Shown here piece by piece: positions 35,883 to 46,438 of a stretch of DNA of 64,000 nucleotides. The position numbers were made by a program, and so were the translations under genes. The DNA is from an uncultured Nocardioides sp. (GTDB lineage: Bacteria; Actinomycetota; Actinomycetes; Propionibacteriales; Nocardioidaceae). The notes under the pieces are model-generated. The model had not been told where the DNA came from. It did no database searches and was given only the letters and a program-made list of their open reading frames with translations. Where the stretch lies: the NCBI RefSeq assembly GCF_947488515.1, contig NZ_CANKZF010000001.1, positions 682,001 to 746,000 on the forward strand, in the 5' to 3' direction. How positions within the stretch are numbered: the first letter of the stretch is position 1; the number at the start of each line of letters is the position of its first letter.

Positions 35883-37472
35883 ATGGCGATGCGGACACGG
35901 TGGGCGAGGCTCGGGACAGTGGTCGTGGTAGCGGTCCTGGTGGTGGGGACCGGGTGTGCCTCGGCCGAGCGGGCGGGCAGGGACGCGGGCCGGGACGGGG
36001 GCGGCGGGGCGGCGATCGGCATCCCGCGGGCGCAGGCTGACGCCGAGGCCACCGAGCAGGCGGAGCCGGAGCCCGCGCCGGAGCCGCGCGGGTCGGAGGA
36101 CTGGCGGGTGAGCAGGACCTCCTTCCACGGCGAGGTCGCGGCCTACACCACGCACGCCAGCGGCGTCCCGGGCACGCGGGTGGGACTGAAGGTGTCGACC
36201 ACCGAGGGCGGCTGGGAGGCGGCGGCGTTCCGGATCGGGTCCTACGAGGGTGGCACCGGGGCCTTCGTCTGGGAGTCCGGCTTCCGGCGGGGTCGGCAGC
36301 AGTCGGCGCCGCGCTACTCGTCGTACGAGCGGCGCACGGTGGTCGCGCCCTGGGAGCGCGACCTGGCCGTGGACACGTCGACGTGGACGCCTGGCTTCTA
36401 CGTCTTCCGGCTGCGCACCGACACCGGGTGGGAGACCCAGGTGCCCTACGTCGTGACCTCCGAGTCGGCCGAGGGCACCGTCGCGCTGGTCGCGCCCGTC
36501 ACCACGTGGCAGGCCTACAACGAGTGGGGCGGCTACAGCCTGTACGCCGGCGCCAACGGGGACACCCCGAGCCACGCGGTGAGCTTCGACCGGCCCTACA
36601 ACGGGGCGACCGGGGCCAACGACTACCGCACGGCCGCCATCCCGGTCGTCGTGCGGGCGGAGAGCACCGGCGTGCCGCTGTCCTACTTCACCAACGTCGA
36701 CCTGCACACCACCCCGGGAGCGCTCGCCGGCGCCCGCGGTTACGTCTCGATGGGGCACGACGAGTACTGGACCAACACGATGCGCGACGTCGTCCTCGGC
36801 GCCCGCGACGCCGGGACCAACCTGGCCTTCCTGGGCGCGAACACGATGTACTGGCGGATCCGGCTGGAGCCGGGATCCGAGGGGCCGGCCCGCGTGGTCG
36901 TCGGCTACCGGCACTCCGCGCACCTCGACCCGCTGTACGCGCAGGGGTCCGCCGAGGCGACGGCGATGTTCCGCGAGCCGCCCGTGCCGCGCCCCGAGCA
37001 CGACCTGCTGGGGATGCAGTACGAGTGCTACCCCGTCGACACCGACTACGTCGTCGCCACCCCGGACTGGTGGGGGTTCCGCGGCACGGGCGTCCGCCGC
37101 GGCGACCACGTCCCCGGCCTGGTGGGTCCGGAGGCCGACCGGGTCTACCCGGACGGCCGGCTGCCGCGGCCGCTGCAGGTGCTCAGCCACTCGCCGTACT
37201 CCTGCCGGGGCGTCACCACCACGACACAGTCGGTCTACTACACGGCCGGCTCGGGGGCCGGGGTGTTCAACGCCGGCACGCTGCGCTGGGGGTGCGCGAT
37301 GGTCGACCGGTGCGAGCGCCCGCTGGGCGCCGTCACGCAGGAGTTCACCCGGACGGTGACCGGCACCCTGGTGACGGAGTTCGTCCGCGGCCCCGTCGGC
37401 ACCCGGCACCCGGCCCGGGACAACGTCGCGGAGTTCGACCTCTCCACGGTCAACACGGTCCCGGCGAGCTGA
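35883..37472 (+). CDS. lipoprotein with N,N-dimethylformamidase large-subunit-like domain
   Basis: A 529-residue exported lipoprotein with signal peptide and lipobox VGTGC at about residues 20-25, then a charged Pro/Glu linker (to about 75). The remainder resembles the N,N-dimethylformamidase beta (large) subunit family: [73 protein letters not shown] and [14 protein letters not shown]. Many actinobacterial relatives are surface proteins of unknown substrate, and formamide hydrolysis is not implied. ATG 35883 or 35889 could start it; both follow GAGGAG closely. Confidence 0.8.
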   Translation: MAMRTRWARLGTVVVVAVLVVGTGCASAERAGRDAGRDGGGGAAIGIPRAQADAEATEQAEPEPAPEPRGSEDWRVSRTSFHGEVAAYTTHASGVPGTRVGLKVSTTEGGWEAAAFRIGSYEGGTGAFVWESGFRRGRQQSAPRYSSYERRTVVAPWERDLAVDTSTWTPGFYVFRLRTDTGWETQVPYVVTSESAEGTVALVAPVTTWQAYNEWGGYSLYAGANGDTPSHAVSFDRPYNGATGANDYRTAAIPVVVRAESTGVPLSYFTNVDLHTTPGALAGARGYVSMGHDEYWTNTMRDVVLGARDAGTNLAFLGANTMYWRIRLEPGSEGPARVVVGYRHSAHLDPLYAQGSAEATAMFREPPVPRPEHDLLGMQYECYPVDTDYVVATPDWWGFRGTGVRRGDHVPGLVGPEADRVYPDGRLPRPLQVLSHSPYSCRGVTTTTQSVYYTAGSGAGVFNAGTLRWGCAMVDRCERPLGAVTQEFTRTVTGTLVTEFVRGPVGTRHPARDNVAEFDLSTVNTVPAS

Positions 37473-37494
37473 GACAGGTCAGGCTGAGTCGGTC

Positions 37495-38124
37495 ATGATG
37501 ATCGCCATGGGCTCCTCTCGACGCCGCGCAGGGTGGACCGCGCGCGCCGGCGCAGCGGTCGCCCTGGCGGCGCTCGCCGCCGGTTGCTCGACGGGAAGCC
37601 CGCCCGAGGACGAGCCCACCCCGACGGCCGAGTCCGCGGCGCTCCGGGTGCAGACGGTCACCGGCGCCGAGCGGCTCGACCAGCAGACCCGCACCGAGGT
37701 CGAGGGGGCCGTCGGCGACGTCCTCTCCGACTACGTGGTGGCCGCCTTCCTCGGCGAGTTCCCCCGCCAGGAGTTCGTCCGGGCCTTCGAGCCCTTCACC
37801 AGCGTGGCCGCACGCAAGGCGACCCGCGACATCGACTACCTCACCGCGGCCACGGCGCGCGACGCGACCGCCGTGCGCGCCACCGACCTCGACGCCAAGC
37901 TGTCGTTCCTGACCCAGGGGGACGAGGTGCTCGGCGGGACGGCCGCGGTGCACTTCGCCTTCGACGCGACGATGGAGGACGGCACCACGCGACCGCTGGT
38001 GCTCGACGGACGCTTCATGCTGGAGGCCGACGACGACGGCACCTGGTCCATCTTCGGCTACGACGTCACGTTCGACGACGGCGACGAGACGCCCGCCGAG
38101 GCGGAGCCGGGAGCCGGGGCATGA
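37495..38124 (+). CDS. putative lipoprotein of unknown function
   Basis: A 209-residue protein with a clear lipoprotein signal (AALAAGC, Cys at about 31), a Pro/Glu/Thr linker and a mixed alpha/beta domain from about 50 to 195 (VVAAFLGEFPRQEFVRAFEPFTSVAARKATRDIDYL; VHFAFDATMEDGTTRPLVLDGRFML). I do not recognise a named family. Its stop overlaps the start of the LCP gene by 4 bp, so it probably works at the cell surface together with that protein. Starts at 37495 or 37507 are both possible. Confidence 0.72.
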   Translation: MMIAMGSSRRRAGWTARAGAAVALAALAAGCSTGSPPEDEPTPTAESAALRVQTVTGAERLDQQTRTEVEGAVGDVLSDYVVAAFLGEFPRQEFVRAFEPFTSVAARKATRDIDYLTAATARDATAVRATDLDAKLSFLTQGDEVLGGTAAVHFAFDATMEDGTTRPLVLDGRFMLEADDDGTWSIFGYDVTFDDGDETPAEAEPGAGA

Positions 38125-39068
38125 GGCGGGGCATGAGCTGGAGCACGACGCTGGGCACGAGGTGGGTGCGGCGCGTCGCCGTGCTGGTGGCGGTCCTCGC
38201 CGGCGCCGCGGTCGTCGTTCCGGCCGCCTCCGTGCACCCGACGAGCATCAGCCTGACGACCATCGGCACCGCCAAGGCCGTCGACGCGGGCGACGGCATC
38301 GTCTGGGTCCTGGCCCTCGGCTCCGAGGCCGCCGCCGGCGACGACGTGACGACCGGCCTGACCGACGCGATCCAGCTCATCGGCGTGCAGCTCGACACCG
38401 GGCGGGCCGTCGCCATCGGGCTCCCCCGCGACCTCTACGTCGAGATGAGCAACGGCCGCGCCCGCCTCAACACCGCCCTGCGCGACGAGGGGCCCGAGGG
38501 GGTCGCCCGCGAGGTCGACGACCTGCTCGGGATCGAGCCGGACGTGGTCGCGGTGACCGGGTTCGACGGGTTCCTGTCGATGATGGGCGCCGTGGGCGAC
38601 GTCCAGGTGGACTCGCCGCTGGCCTTCACCACCGAGGAGGGCGACGTCCAGGTGCGTCGCGGCCCCAACACCTTCGACCCCGACGAGGCGCTCTCCTACG
38701 CCCGCACCCGCGAGACGCTGCCCGGCGGCAGCGACTTCGAGCGTGCGGCCAACCATCAGCGGCTGCTGCTCGGGGTGCTCGAGCGGCTGCGCGAAGCCGA
38801 GGACGAGGCCGGCTTCATGGAGGCGGTCACCCTGTCCGCACTGGGCGGGCTGCAGACCGACATGTCGCCCCCGCAGGTCTACCGGCTCATCCAGGCGCTG
38901 ACGACGGTCGACCCGGGTCGTACGGACGCCTGCATCATCGTCGGCTCGTTCGGGGTGGAGAACGGCGCCTCGGTGGTCTACCCCGACGTGGAGCAGGCCC
39001 GGGCGGTGGGGCGCGACGCCCAGGACGACGCCCGGCTCCAGGGCGGCTGCCGCGACGGGTCCGGCTGA
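38121..39068 (+). CDS. LCP (LytR-CpsA-Psr) family protein
   Basis: A 315-residue protein with one N-terminal membrane helix (about 17-35) and an extracellular LCP domain (about 60-250). Conserved features include AVAIGLPRDLYVEM with the phosphate-binding Arg/Asp, ARLNTALRDEGP, YVEMSNG and the later YARTRETLPGGSDFERAANHQRLL. LCP proteins transfer glycopolymers such as teichoic acid or arabinogalactan onto peptidoglycan. This one lacks the usual C-terminal LytR_C extension. ATG 38121 overlaps the lipoprotein stop (ATGA); ATG 38133 is an alternative. Confidence 0.85.
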   Translation: MRRGMSWSTTLGTRWVRRVAVLVAVLAGAAVVVPAASVHPTSISLTTIGTAKAVDAGDGIVWVLALGSEAAAGDDVTTGLTDAIQLIGVQLDTGRAVAIGLPRDLYVEMSNGRARLNTALRDEGPEGVAREVDDLLGIEPDVVAVTGFDGFLSMMGAVGDVQVDSPLAFTTEEGDVQVRRGPNTFDPDEALSYARTRETLPGGSDFERAANHQRLLLGVLERLREAEDEAGFMEAVTLSALGGLQTDMSPPQVYRLIQALTTVDPGRTDACIIVGSFGVENGASVVYPDVEQARAVGRDAQDDARLQGGCRDGSG

Positions 39069-39080
39069 CCGGACGGGCGT

Positions 39081-39725
39081 TCAGCCCAGGCCCGCCTCGC
39101 GCGCCTTGACGATCGCCTGCGCCCGGTGCGCGACCTGCAGCTTGGCAAAGATGTTGCTGGCGTGGTTGCGGACCGTCTTGACCGACAGTCCGAGCTGTCG
39201 CGCGATCTCGCCGTTCTCCTTGCCCTCCGCGATCAGGCCGAGCACGACGCGCTCGCGCTCGGTCAGGTCCGGGAAGGCGTCGGCGACGGGCCGGTTGCGC
39301 ACGCCCAGGAAGTAGTCCATCACCCGGTCGGCGACACCGGGCGCGAAGATCACCTCGCCGGCACCCACAGCCTCGACGGCCCGCAGGATCTCACCGCGGC
39401 GCGCGCCCTTGAGGAGGTAGCCGCGGGCGCCGGCCCGCATCGCGGCGAAGACCGACTCCTCGTCCTCCATCATCGTCAGCACGAGCACCCCGATGTGCGG
39501 CGAGGAGGCGACGATCTGCGCGGTCGCGTCGATGCCGTTGACCCGCGGCATGTGCAGGTCCATCAGCACCACGTCGGGCTGGAGGTCCAGGGCCAGCGCG
39601 ATCGCCATCGCGCCGTCGGAGGCGGTGCCCACCACCTCCACGTCCGGCGTCGCGGCCAGCAGGGCCTCCAGCCCGCGCCGGAACTCGTCGTGGTCGTCGG
39701 CGATCAACACCCGGTGGCCGTCCAT
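39081..39725 (-). CDS. NarL/LuxR-family response regulator
   Basis: A 214-residue response regulator with a receiver domain (1-120; phospho-acceptor D56 in DVVLMDLHMPRVNG, acidic D10/D11, later LTMMEDEESVFAAMRAGARGYLLKG) and a LuxR-type helix-turn-helix (about 148-210; LTERERVVLGLIAEGKENGEIARQL). It lies 34 bp downstream of the histidine kinase gene on the same strand and is its cognate partner. Targets are unknown. Confidence 0.93.
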   Translation of the reverse strand: MDGHRVLIADDHDEFRRGLEALLAATPDVEVVGTASDGAMAIALALDLQPDVVLMDLHMPRVNGIDATAQIVASSPHIGVLVLTMMEDEESVFAAMRAGARGYLLKGARRGEILRAVEAVGAGEVIFAPGVADRVMDYFLGVRNRPVADAFPDLTERERVVLGLIAEGKENGEIARQLGLSVKTVRNHASNIFAKLQVAHRAQAIVKAREAGLG

Positions 39726-39759
39726 CGGCTCCTCCTCGCTCTGCTCACGCTTTCCCTGC

Positions 39760-42012
39760 TCACGCTGGTGGTCCCTGGTCCAGCGGCAGCCGCACCTGGA
39801 CCAGGGTGCCGCCGCCGGGGCGGTCCCCGGCCTCGAACGACCCGCCGAGCTCCTCGGCGCGTTCCCGCATCGAGGACAGGCCTACACCCGGGCGCCGGTC
39901 CGGAGCCAGCCCCGATCCCGTGTCGGAGACGTCGATGCGCAGCTCGCCGTCCTCGCGCGCCAGGCGTACGACGCACCGGTCGGCGCCGCTGTGGCGCTGC
40001 GCGTTGGTGACGGCCTCGACGACGATGCGGTAGGCCGCGACCTCCACCGCGGCAGGGAGCGGCTCGATGTCGTCGCCGGCCTCCACTGACCACGGCACCC
40101 CGGCGCCGGCGGAGCCGTGCTCGGCGGCCCGGTGGCGCAGCGCCGAGACCAGGCCGAGCTGGTCCAGCGCGGGTGGTCGCAGCCCCTCCACCAGTCGTCG
40201 TACCTCGCCGATGCCCTCGCGGGCCTGGTCGGAGAGCCGCGAGACCAGGTTCGACGCCTGTTCCGGGTCGTCGTCGATGAGGTCGGAGGCCGCCTCCAGG
40301 CGCATCGCGAGCGACGCGAGCGAGGGGCCGAGGCCGTCGTGCAGGTCGCGCCGGAGCCGCCGCCGCTCCTCCTCCCGCGCCGCGACCAGCCGCTGTCGCG
40401 AGACCTGGAGCTCACGGTTGGCGGTGACCGCCTGCACGAGGGCGCCGACCTGGGTCCCCACGTCCTCGAGCAGCCGCCGGTCCCCCGGTCCGAACGGGTC
40501 GTGGCCGGCGTCGACCTCGACCCGGAGGTGTCCGACCGTGGTGCCGCCTACGGAGAGGTCCACGGTCGCGGGCGCGCCCGTCGGGGCGCCGATGGCGGCG
40601 GCGATCGGTCCGGAGGTGGGGGTGGCCAGAACGTCGACGCCCGCGTACGACAGGTGGAGGCGTCGGGCGAGCAGCTCGAGGGCCTCGCGCAGCGCGTCCT
40701 CGGGCGCGGTCAGCGCGTCGAGCCGGCGCAGGTCCGACACCACCCGATCCGGGAACTCGCGGTCGCCGTAGACCACCCGTCGCACGGTCCTCTGGACCGC
40801 GACGCCCGCGGGCAGGAGCAGCAGCGCCAGCAGCCCGCCGGCCAGCATCGAGCCGGCGGAGATGTCCGCCGCAGCGTCCACCGCCCGCACCGCGCCGGCG
40901 AACGCGGCTCCCACGACGACCAGCACGAGCGCCTGGACGAGCCCGCGGCGGACCCGCGGCTCGATCTCGCCGAGGTGGTAGCGCCCCGCGGCCACGGCGA
41001 CGCAGGCCACGGCGAGCCCGCCACCCAGCAGGAGGAGCACGTCCTCGCGCAGCAACGGCGCGCCGGTGAGGAGGTCGGGGACGGGGCCGAGCACCAGCCA
41101 CGCGCCGACACCGGCCCCGACACCGAGGAGGGCGAGCCTGGTGGCCAGGACGTCGGACCGCCCGCGGGCCCGCAGGTGGGCGAGCGTCGCGATCGCGAGC
41201 AGGGCCGGGACGGTGGCCCAGAGAGCCGGCGCCCAGACGGACGACAGCACCCACTGCTGCTCCAGCGCGGAGTCCGACCCGTCGGCGGATGCGGCCACCC
41301 AGACGGCGTACCCGACCGCGGGGGCGGTGAGCAGCACAGCCGTCACCCACCGGCCGCGGCCCTCCGGCCGGGACAGGAGCGCGACCGCGAGCATCAGCGC
41401 CACGAGGCCGAGGGCGGCCATGGCCTCGCCGACGGCAGCGGGCCAGGTGCCGCGCGCACCGGCGAGGTCGACGACGCCGAGGCCCAGCGGGGTGGACGTC
41501 AGCGTCGCGGGCAGCAGCGCGGCGGCGACGAGGAACGCCCACGCAGGTGCTGTCGACGGCCTCGCCCAGAAGACGAGCGAGCCCAGCGCGAGCAGCAGGA
41601 CCGGCAGGAGCACCACGTGCGGCGCGGACCGCACCGCGGCCGCGAGCGGGTAGCGGTGCAGCGTGACGTCGACCTGCTGGATCAGGTCGAGGCCCGTCCC
41701 GGGGCGGCGGACCTCGTAGCGGACGATGTCGCCCACCTCGCGTCGTACGCCGTCGAGGTCGCCGGTGCCGTCCGCCCAGTCGACCAGCGCGCGGCCGTCG
41801 ACGGCCTGGACCTGGTCACCCGGTCGCAGCGCCGTCTCGCCGTAGGTGGCCCGGACATGGACCGTGTCGCCCCAGCGCTCGCCCGCCGTGGGCAGCAGCC
41901 TCGAGGAGAGGCTGGTGCCGTCGGACGGCCCGGCCAGCAGAGCGAGGACGGTCCAGCAGAGCGGCACCGCCCAGGCCACTGCGAGCACGAGCAGCCTGCT
42001 GGTGCGCGCCAT
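39760..42012 (-). CDS. membrane histidine kinase with extracellular PDZ-like sensor
   Basis: A 750-residue NarL-type sensor kinase. After a first membrane helix (8-27) an extracytoplasmic segment (about 45-120) reads like a PDZ domain (ETALRPGDQVQAVDGRALVDW; VRYEVRRPGTGLDL). About ten further membrane helices follow (130-390), then a GAF-like region (about 430-540), a HisKA_3 domain with H558 in REEERRRLRRDLHDGLGPSLASL, and an HATPase domain (NAQRHSGADRC; DTGSGLAPDRRPGVGLSSMRERA). It phosphorylates the downstream regulator. The signal is not known. Confidence 0.9.
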   Translation of the reverse strand: MARTSRLLVLAVAWAVPLCWTVLALLAGPSDGTSLSSRLLPTAGERWGDTVHVRATYGETALRPGDQVQAVDGRALVDWADGTGDLDGVRREVGDIVRYEVRRPGTGLDLIQQVDVTLHRYPLAAAVRSAPHVVLLPVLLLALGSLVFWARPSTAPAWAFLVAAALLPATLTSTPLGLGVVDLAGARGTWPAAVGEAMAALGLVALMLAVALLSRPEGRGRWVTAVLLTAPAVGYAVWVAASADGSDSALEQQWVLSSVWAPALWATVPALLAIATLAHLRARGRSDVLATRLALLGVGAGVGAWLVLGPVPDLLTGAPLLREDVLLLLGGGLAVACVAVAAGRYHLGEIEPRVRRGLVQALVLVVVGAAFAGAVRAVDAAADISAGSMLAGGLLALLLLPAGVAVQRTVRRVVYGDREFPDRVVSDLRRLDALTAPEDALREALELLARRLHLSYAGVDVLATPTSGPIAAAIGAPTGAPATVDLSVGGTTVGHLRVEVDAGHDPFGPGDRRLLEDVGTQVGALVQAVTANRELQVSRQRLVAAREEERRRLRRDLHDGLGPSLASLAMRLEAASDLIDDDPEQASNLVSRLSDQAREGIGEVRRLVEGLRPPALDQLGLVSALRHRAAEHGSAGAGVPWSVEAGDDIEPLPAAVEVAAYRIVVEAVTNAQRHSGADRCVVRLAREDGELRIDVSDTGSGLAPDRRPGVGLSSMRERAEELGGSFEAGDRPGGGTLVQVRLPLDQGPPA

Positions 42013-42079
42013 GGAGGCATCGTGCCCCCCTGTGCGCCCGCGGGGGAAGCAGCCGCGCTGTCCGGCAGGTCGCCGCGAC

Positions 42080-43327
42080 TCAGCAGCTCGAGCGCTTCTC
42101 CGCCGCCTTGCAGGTGTCGTTGCCGCCGCGTCCCCGCGCGATGTCGAAGCCCTTGCCGCCGTCGAGGCGGTCGGGCTCGTCGGAGCCGGTCAGCACGTCG
42201 GCGCCGCCGCGGCCGTAGAGCTTGACGCGGTAGTCGGGGTTGGCGGTGACGATCTCGGAGTCGTTGCTGCCCTTGAAGACCGACAGCGCCCGGGCCGGCA
42301 GGACCACGTCGCTGAAGCCGGTGATCTTGCCCTCGAGCGTGAAGGGCTGGAGCCCTCGGATGGTCGTCTTCCTCAGCTGGTCGATGCGCAGGGTCGGCTT
42401 CAGGGCGGGGTTGGAGCTGGCGACGATGCGCAGCTTGTCCTGCCCGCCGTAGCCCTTGGCGACGAACCCGGACTCGGCCGGGATCGGGAAGGTCATCGTG
42501 TCGCTGCCGCTGCCGCCCCGCCAGACCTGGTGGCTCTCCGACGTCGTCGACAGGGTGTCGCCGTCGCTGCCCCCCACGAAGGTGTCGATGCCCACAATGC
42601 CGACGAGCAGGTCGTCGCCGGCGTCGCCGTAGAGCCGGTCGTTGCCGAGGGTGCCCGAGGCGTCGGCGGTGATCGTGTCGTCGCCGCCCCGACCGAAGAT
42701 CGTGTCGTCACCGCCCCGCGCGGCGATCACGTCGGCAGAGTTGGTGCCCTTGACGGTGTCGCCGAACGGCGACCCGACGAGCCGGATGCCGCCGTCGAAC
42801 CCCGTGACCGTGTCGTTGCCGTCGGCGGTGATCGGGACGGTGCGCGCGGCGCGGAGGTCGACGACCACCGGTGCCGGTGCGTTGACGTAGGTCACCCCGT
42901 CGAGCACCACGGTGGTGCCCTCGCCGGCGGGGCGCGGGTCGTAGCCGAGGTCGATCGTGTCGTCGCCGGTGCCGCCGGAGATGGTGTCGCCCTTCTTGAC
43001 CACCCGGCCGAACTGGTCGAGGCGCACCAGGTCGGTCTCGCCGAAGAGCCGGTCGTTGCCCTCGCCGCCGAGGATCGTGTCGGCGCCGTCGCCGCCGCAG
43101 ATCACGTCGTTGCCGGCGAGGCCGCGGATCGTGTCGTTGCCACCGCGGGCGACCACCACGTCACGCCGGGGCGTGCCGGTGATCGAGTTCGCCCTGTCGT
43201 TGCCCACGATCGTGGCCTTGAGGCCGGCGCAGCTCGGGGCGGCGTGGGCGGTCGGCGCGACCGCGAGCGGTGCGGCGAGGCCGACCGTCGCGACGACGGC
43301 GGGCAGGAGGTGTCGGACGAGGCGCAT
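42080..43327 (-). CDS. secreted RTX-type calcium-binding repeat protein
   Basis: A 415-residue secreted protein with a Sec signal (about 1-29, ending AHA) and many hemolysin-type GGxGxDxUx nonapeptides, for example GGNDTIRGLAGND, GGEGNDRLFG, GGTGDDTIDLG, GRGGDDTITAD and GRGGADVLTGSD. These bind Ca2+ and fold into a parallel beta-roll outside the cell. No toxin or protease domain is present. ATG 43327 is preferred over a TTG at 43339. It stands alone between the kinase gene and ligA. Confidence 0.85.
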   Translation of the reverse strand: MRLVRHLLPAVVATVGLAAPLAVAPTAHAAPSCAGLKATIVGNDRANSITGTPRRDVVVARGGNDTIRGLAGNDVICGGDGADTILGGEGNDRLFGETDLVRLDQFGRVVKKGDTISGGTGDDTIDLGYDPRPAGEGTTVVLDGVTYVNAPAPVVVDLRAARTVPITADGNDTVTGFDGGIRLVGSPFGDTVKGTNSADVIAARGGDDTIFGRGGDDTITADASGTLGNDRLYGDAGDDLLVGIVGIDTFVGGSDGDTLSTTSESHQVWRGGSGSDTMTFPIPAESGFVAKGYGGQDKLRIVASSNPALKPTLRIDQLRKTTIRGLQPFTLEGKITGFSDVVLPARALSVFKGSNDSEIVTANPDYRVKLYGRGGADVLTGSDEPDRLDGGKGFDIARGRGGNDTCKAAEKRSSC

Positions 43328-43407
43328 GCTGACTGCCAAGAAGTGGTTCGTTGCAGGGTTGATGGCCCCGAACTCGGCACCTCAAACCTCCCGGGCGCCG
43401 CGGACGG

Positions 43408-45630
<2,223 letters not shown>

Positions 45631-45645
45631 CTACGGTGACGTTGT

Positions 45646-45661
45646 GGAACGAAACCGTTCC
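45646..45661. promoter_or_regulatory. candidate TetR operator
   Basis: GGAACG-AAAC-CGTTCC is a perfect inverted repeat 34 bp before the GTG of the TetR-family gene. It overlaps a second one, GAAAC-CGTTCC-GTTTC (45651-45666). An upstream CCAT-CGGA-ATGG repeat (45613-45624) could be another half of the control region. Autoregulation of the tetR/MFS pair is the natural reading, although the protein was not shown to bind here. Confidence 0.5.
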
Positions 45662-45695
45662 GTTTCATCATCAGCACGTCGACCGAGGAGCACGC

Positions 45696-46307
45696 GTGAC
45701 CCCGACCGAGACCGGCACCCGCCCCCGCGTGGCGGGCGAGCGTGAGCTCGAGATCCTCGACGCAACCCTCGAGGTGCTCGACGAGGTGGGCTACGACCTG
45801 CTGACCATGGACGCCGTGGCGAGTCGCGCCAAGGCGTCCAAGGCCACGCTCTACCGACGCTGGAAGGGCAAGCCCGAGCTCGTGGTGGCCGCGATCATGG
45901 CGCACAAGGGCGAGGCCGTCGTCCCCGACACCGGCACCCTGCGGGGCGACCTGCTCGCCGCCTACTGCGGCAGCGGCGGCCTCAACGACCCGATGGCGCA
46001 GACCGTCCTCACGGCCGTGGTCACCGCCATGGGCCGTGACCCGGAGTTCGCCGAGGTCTACCGCCGCGACTTCATCGCACCCAAGGTCGCCACCTCCCGT
46101 GCGATCTACGAGCGCGCCCGCGAGCGGGGCGAGGTCCACCCCGACGTGGACCTCTCGATCCTCGCCCCCTCGCTCGCCGGGATCGTCCTGCACCGGGCCT
46201 TCCTGCTCGGCGACGCCGTCACCCCCGAGCTCGTCGGCCGCGTGCTCGACGAGGTCATCCTCCCCGCCGCGCTGCGCGGCCCCGCGGCCTCAGCACCCGA
46301 CCGCTGA
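45696..46307 (+). CDS. TetR-family transcriptional regulator
   Basis: A 203-residue repressor with an N-terminal TetR helix-turn-helix (about 14-62; ILDATLEVLDEVGYDLLTMDAVASRAKASKATLYRRWKG, read with gaps) and a C-terminal ligand domain with TetR_C features (DPEFAEVYRRDFIAPKVATSRAIYERARERGE). GTG 45696 is chosen because GAGGAG stands six bases before it and the frame upstream covers the operator. It precedes an MFS exporter gene on the same strand and most likely represses it. Confidence 0.88.
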   Translation: MTPTETGTRPRVAGERELEILDATLEVLDEVGYDLLTMDAVASRAKASKATLYRRWKGKPELVVAAIMAHKGEAVVPDTGTLRGDLLAAYCGSGGLNDPMAQTVLTAVVTAMGRDPEFAEVYRRDFIAPKVATSRAIYERARERGEVHPDVDLSILAPSLAGIVLHRAFLLGDAVTPELVGRVLDEVILPAALRGPAASAPDR

Positions 46308-46346
46308 CCACCTCCACCGACCACCTCCACCGACGCACCTCCACTG
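46308..46346. repeat. short tandem repeat before the MFS gene
   Basis: CCACCTCCACCGA occurs twice in tandem (46308-46320, 46321-46333), followed by a degenerate third unit. It lies directly after the tetR stop in the 131-bp gap before the MFS gene. A similar CACCCAGC-rich stretch follows the MFS gene (48059-48090). These may be slippage-prone linkers, and no regulatory role is evident. Confidence 0.6.
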
Positions 46347-46438
46347 ACCCACGACCACTGACTGACCGCCACGTCCGGCACCCACTGTCGGACCCCTCTG
46401 CTCGACTCGACCTGCACCACGATCCAGAAGGACGTTCC

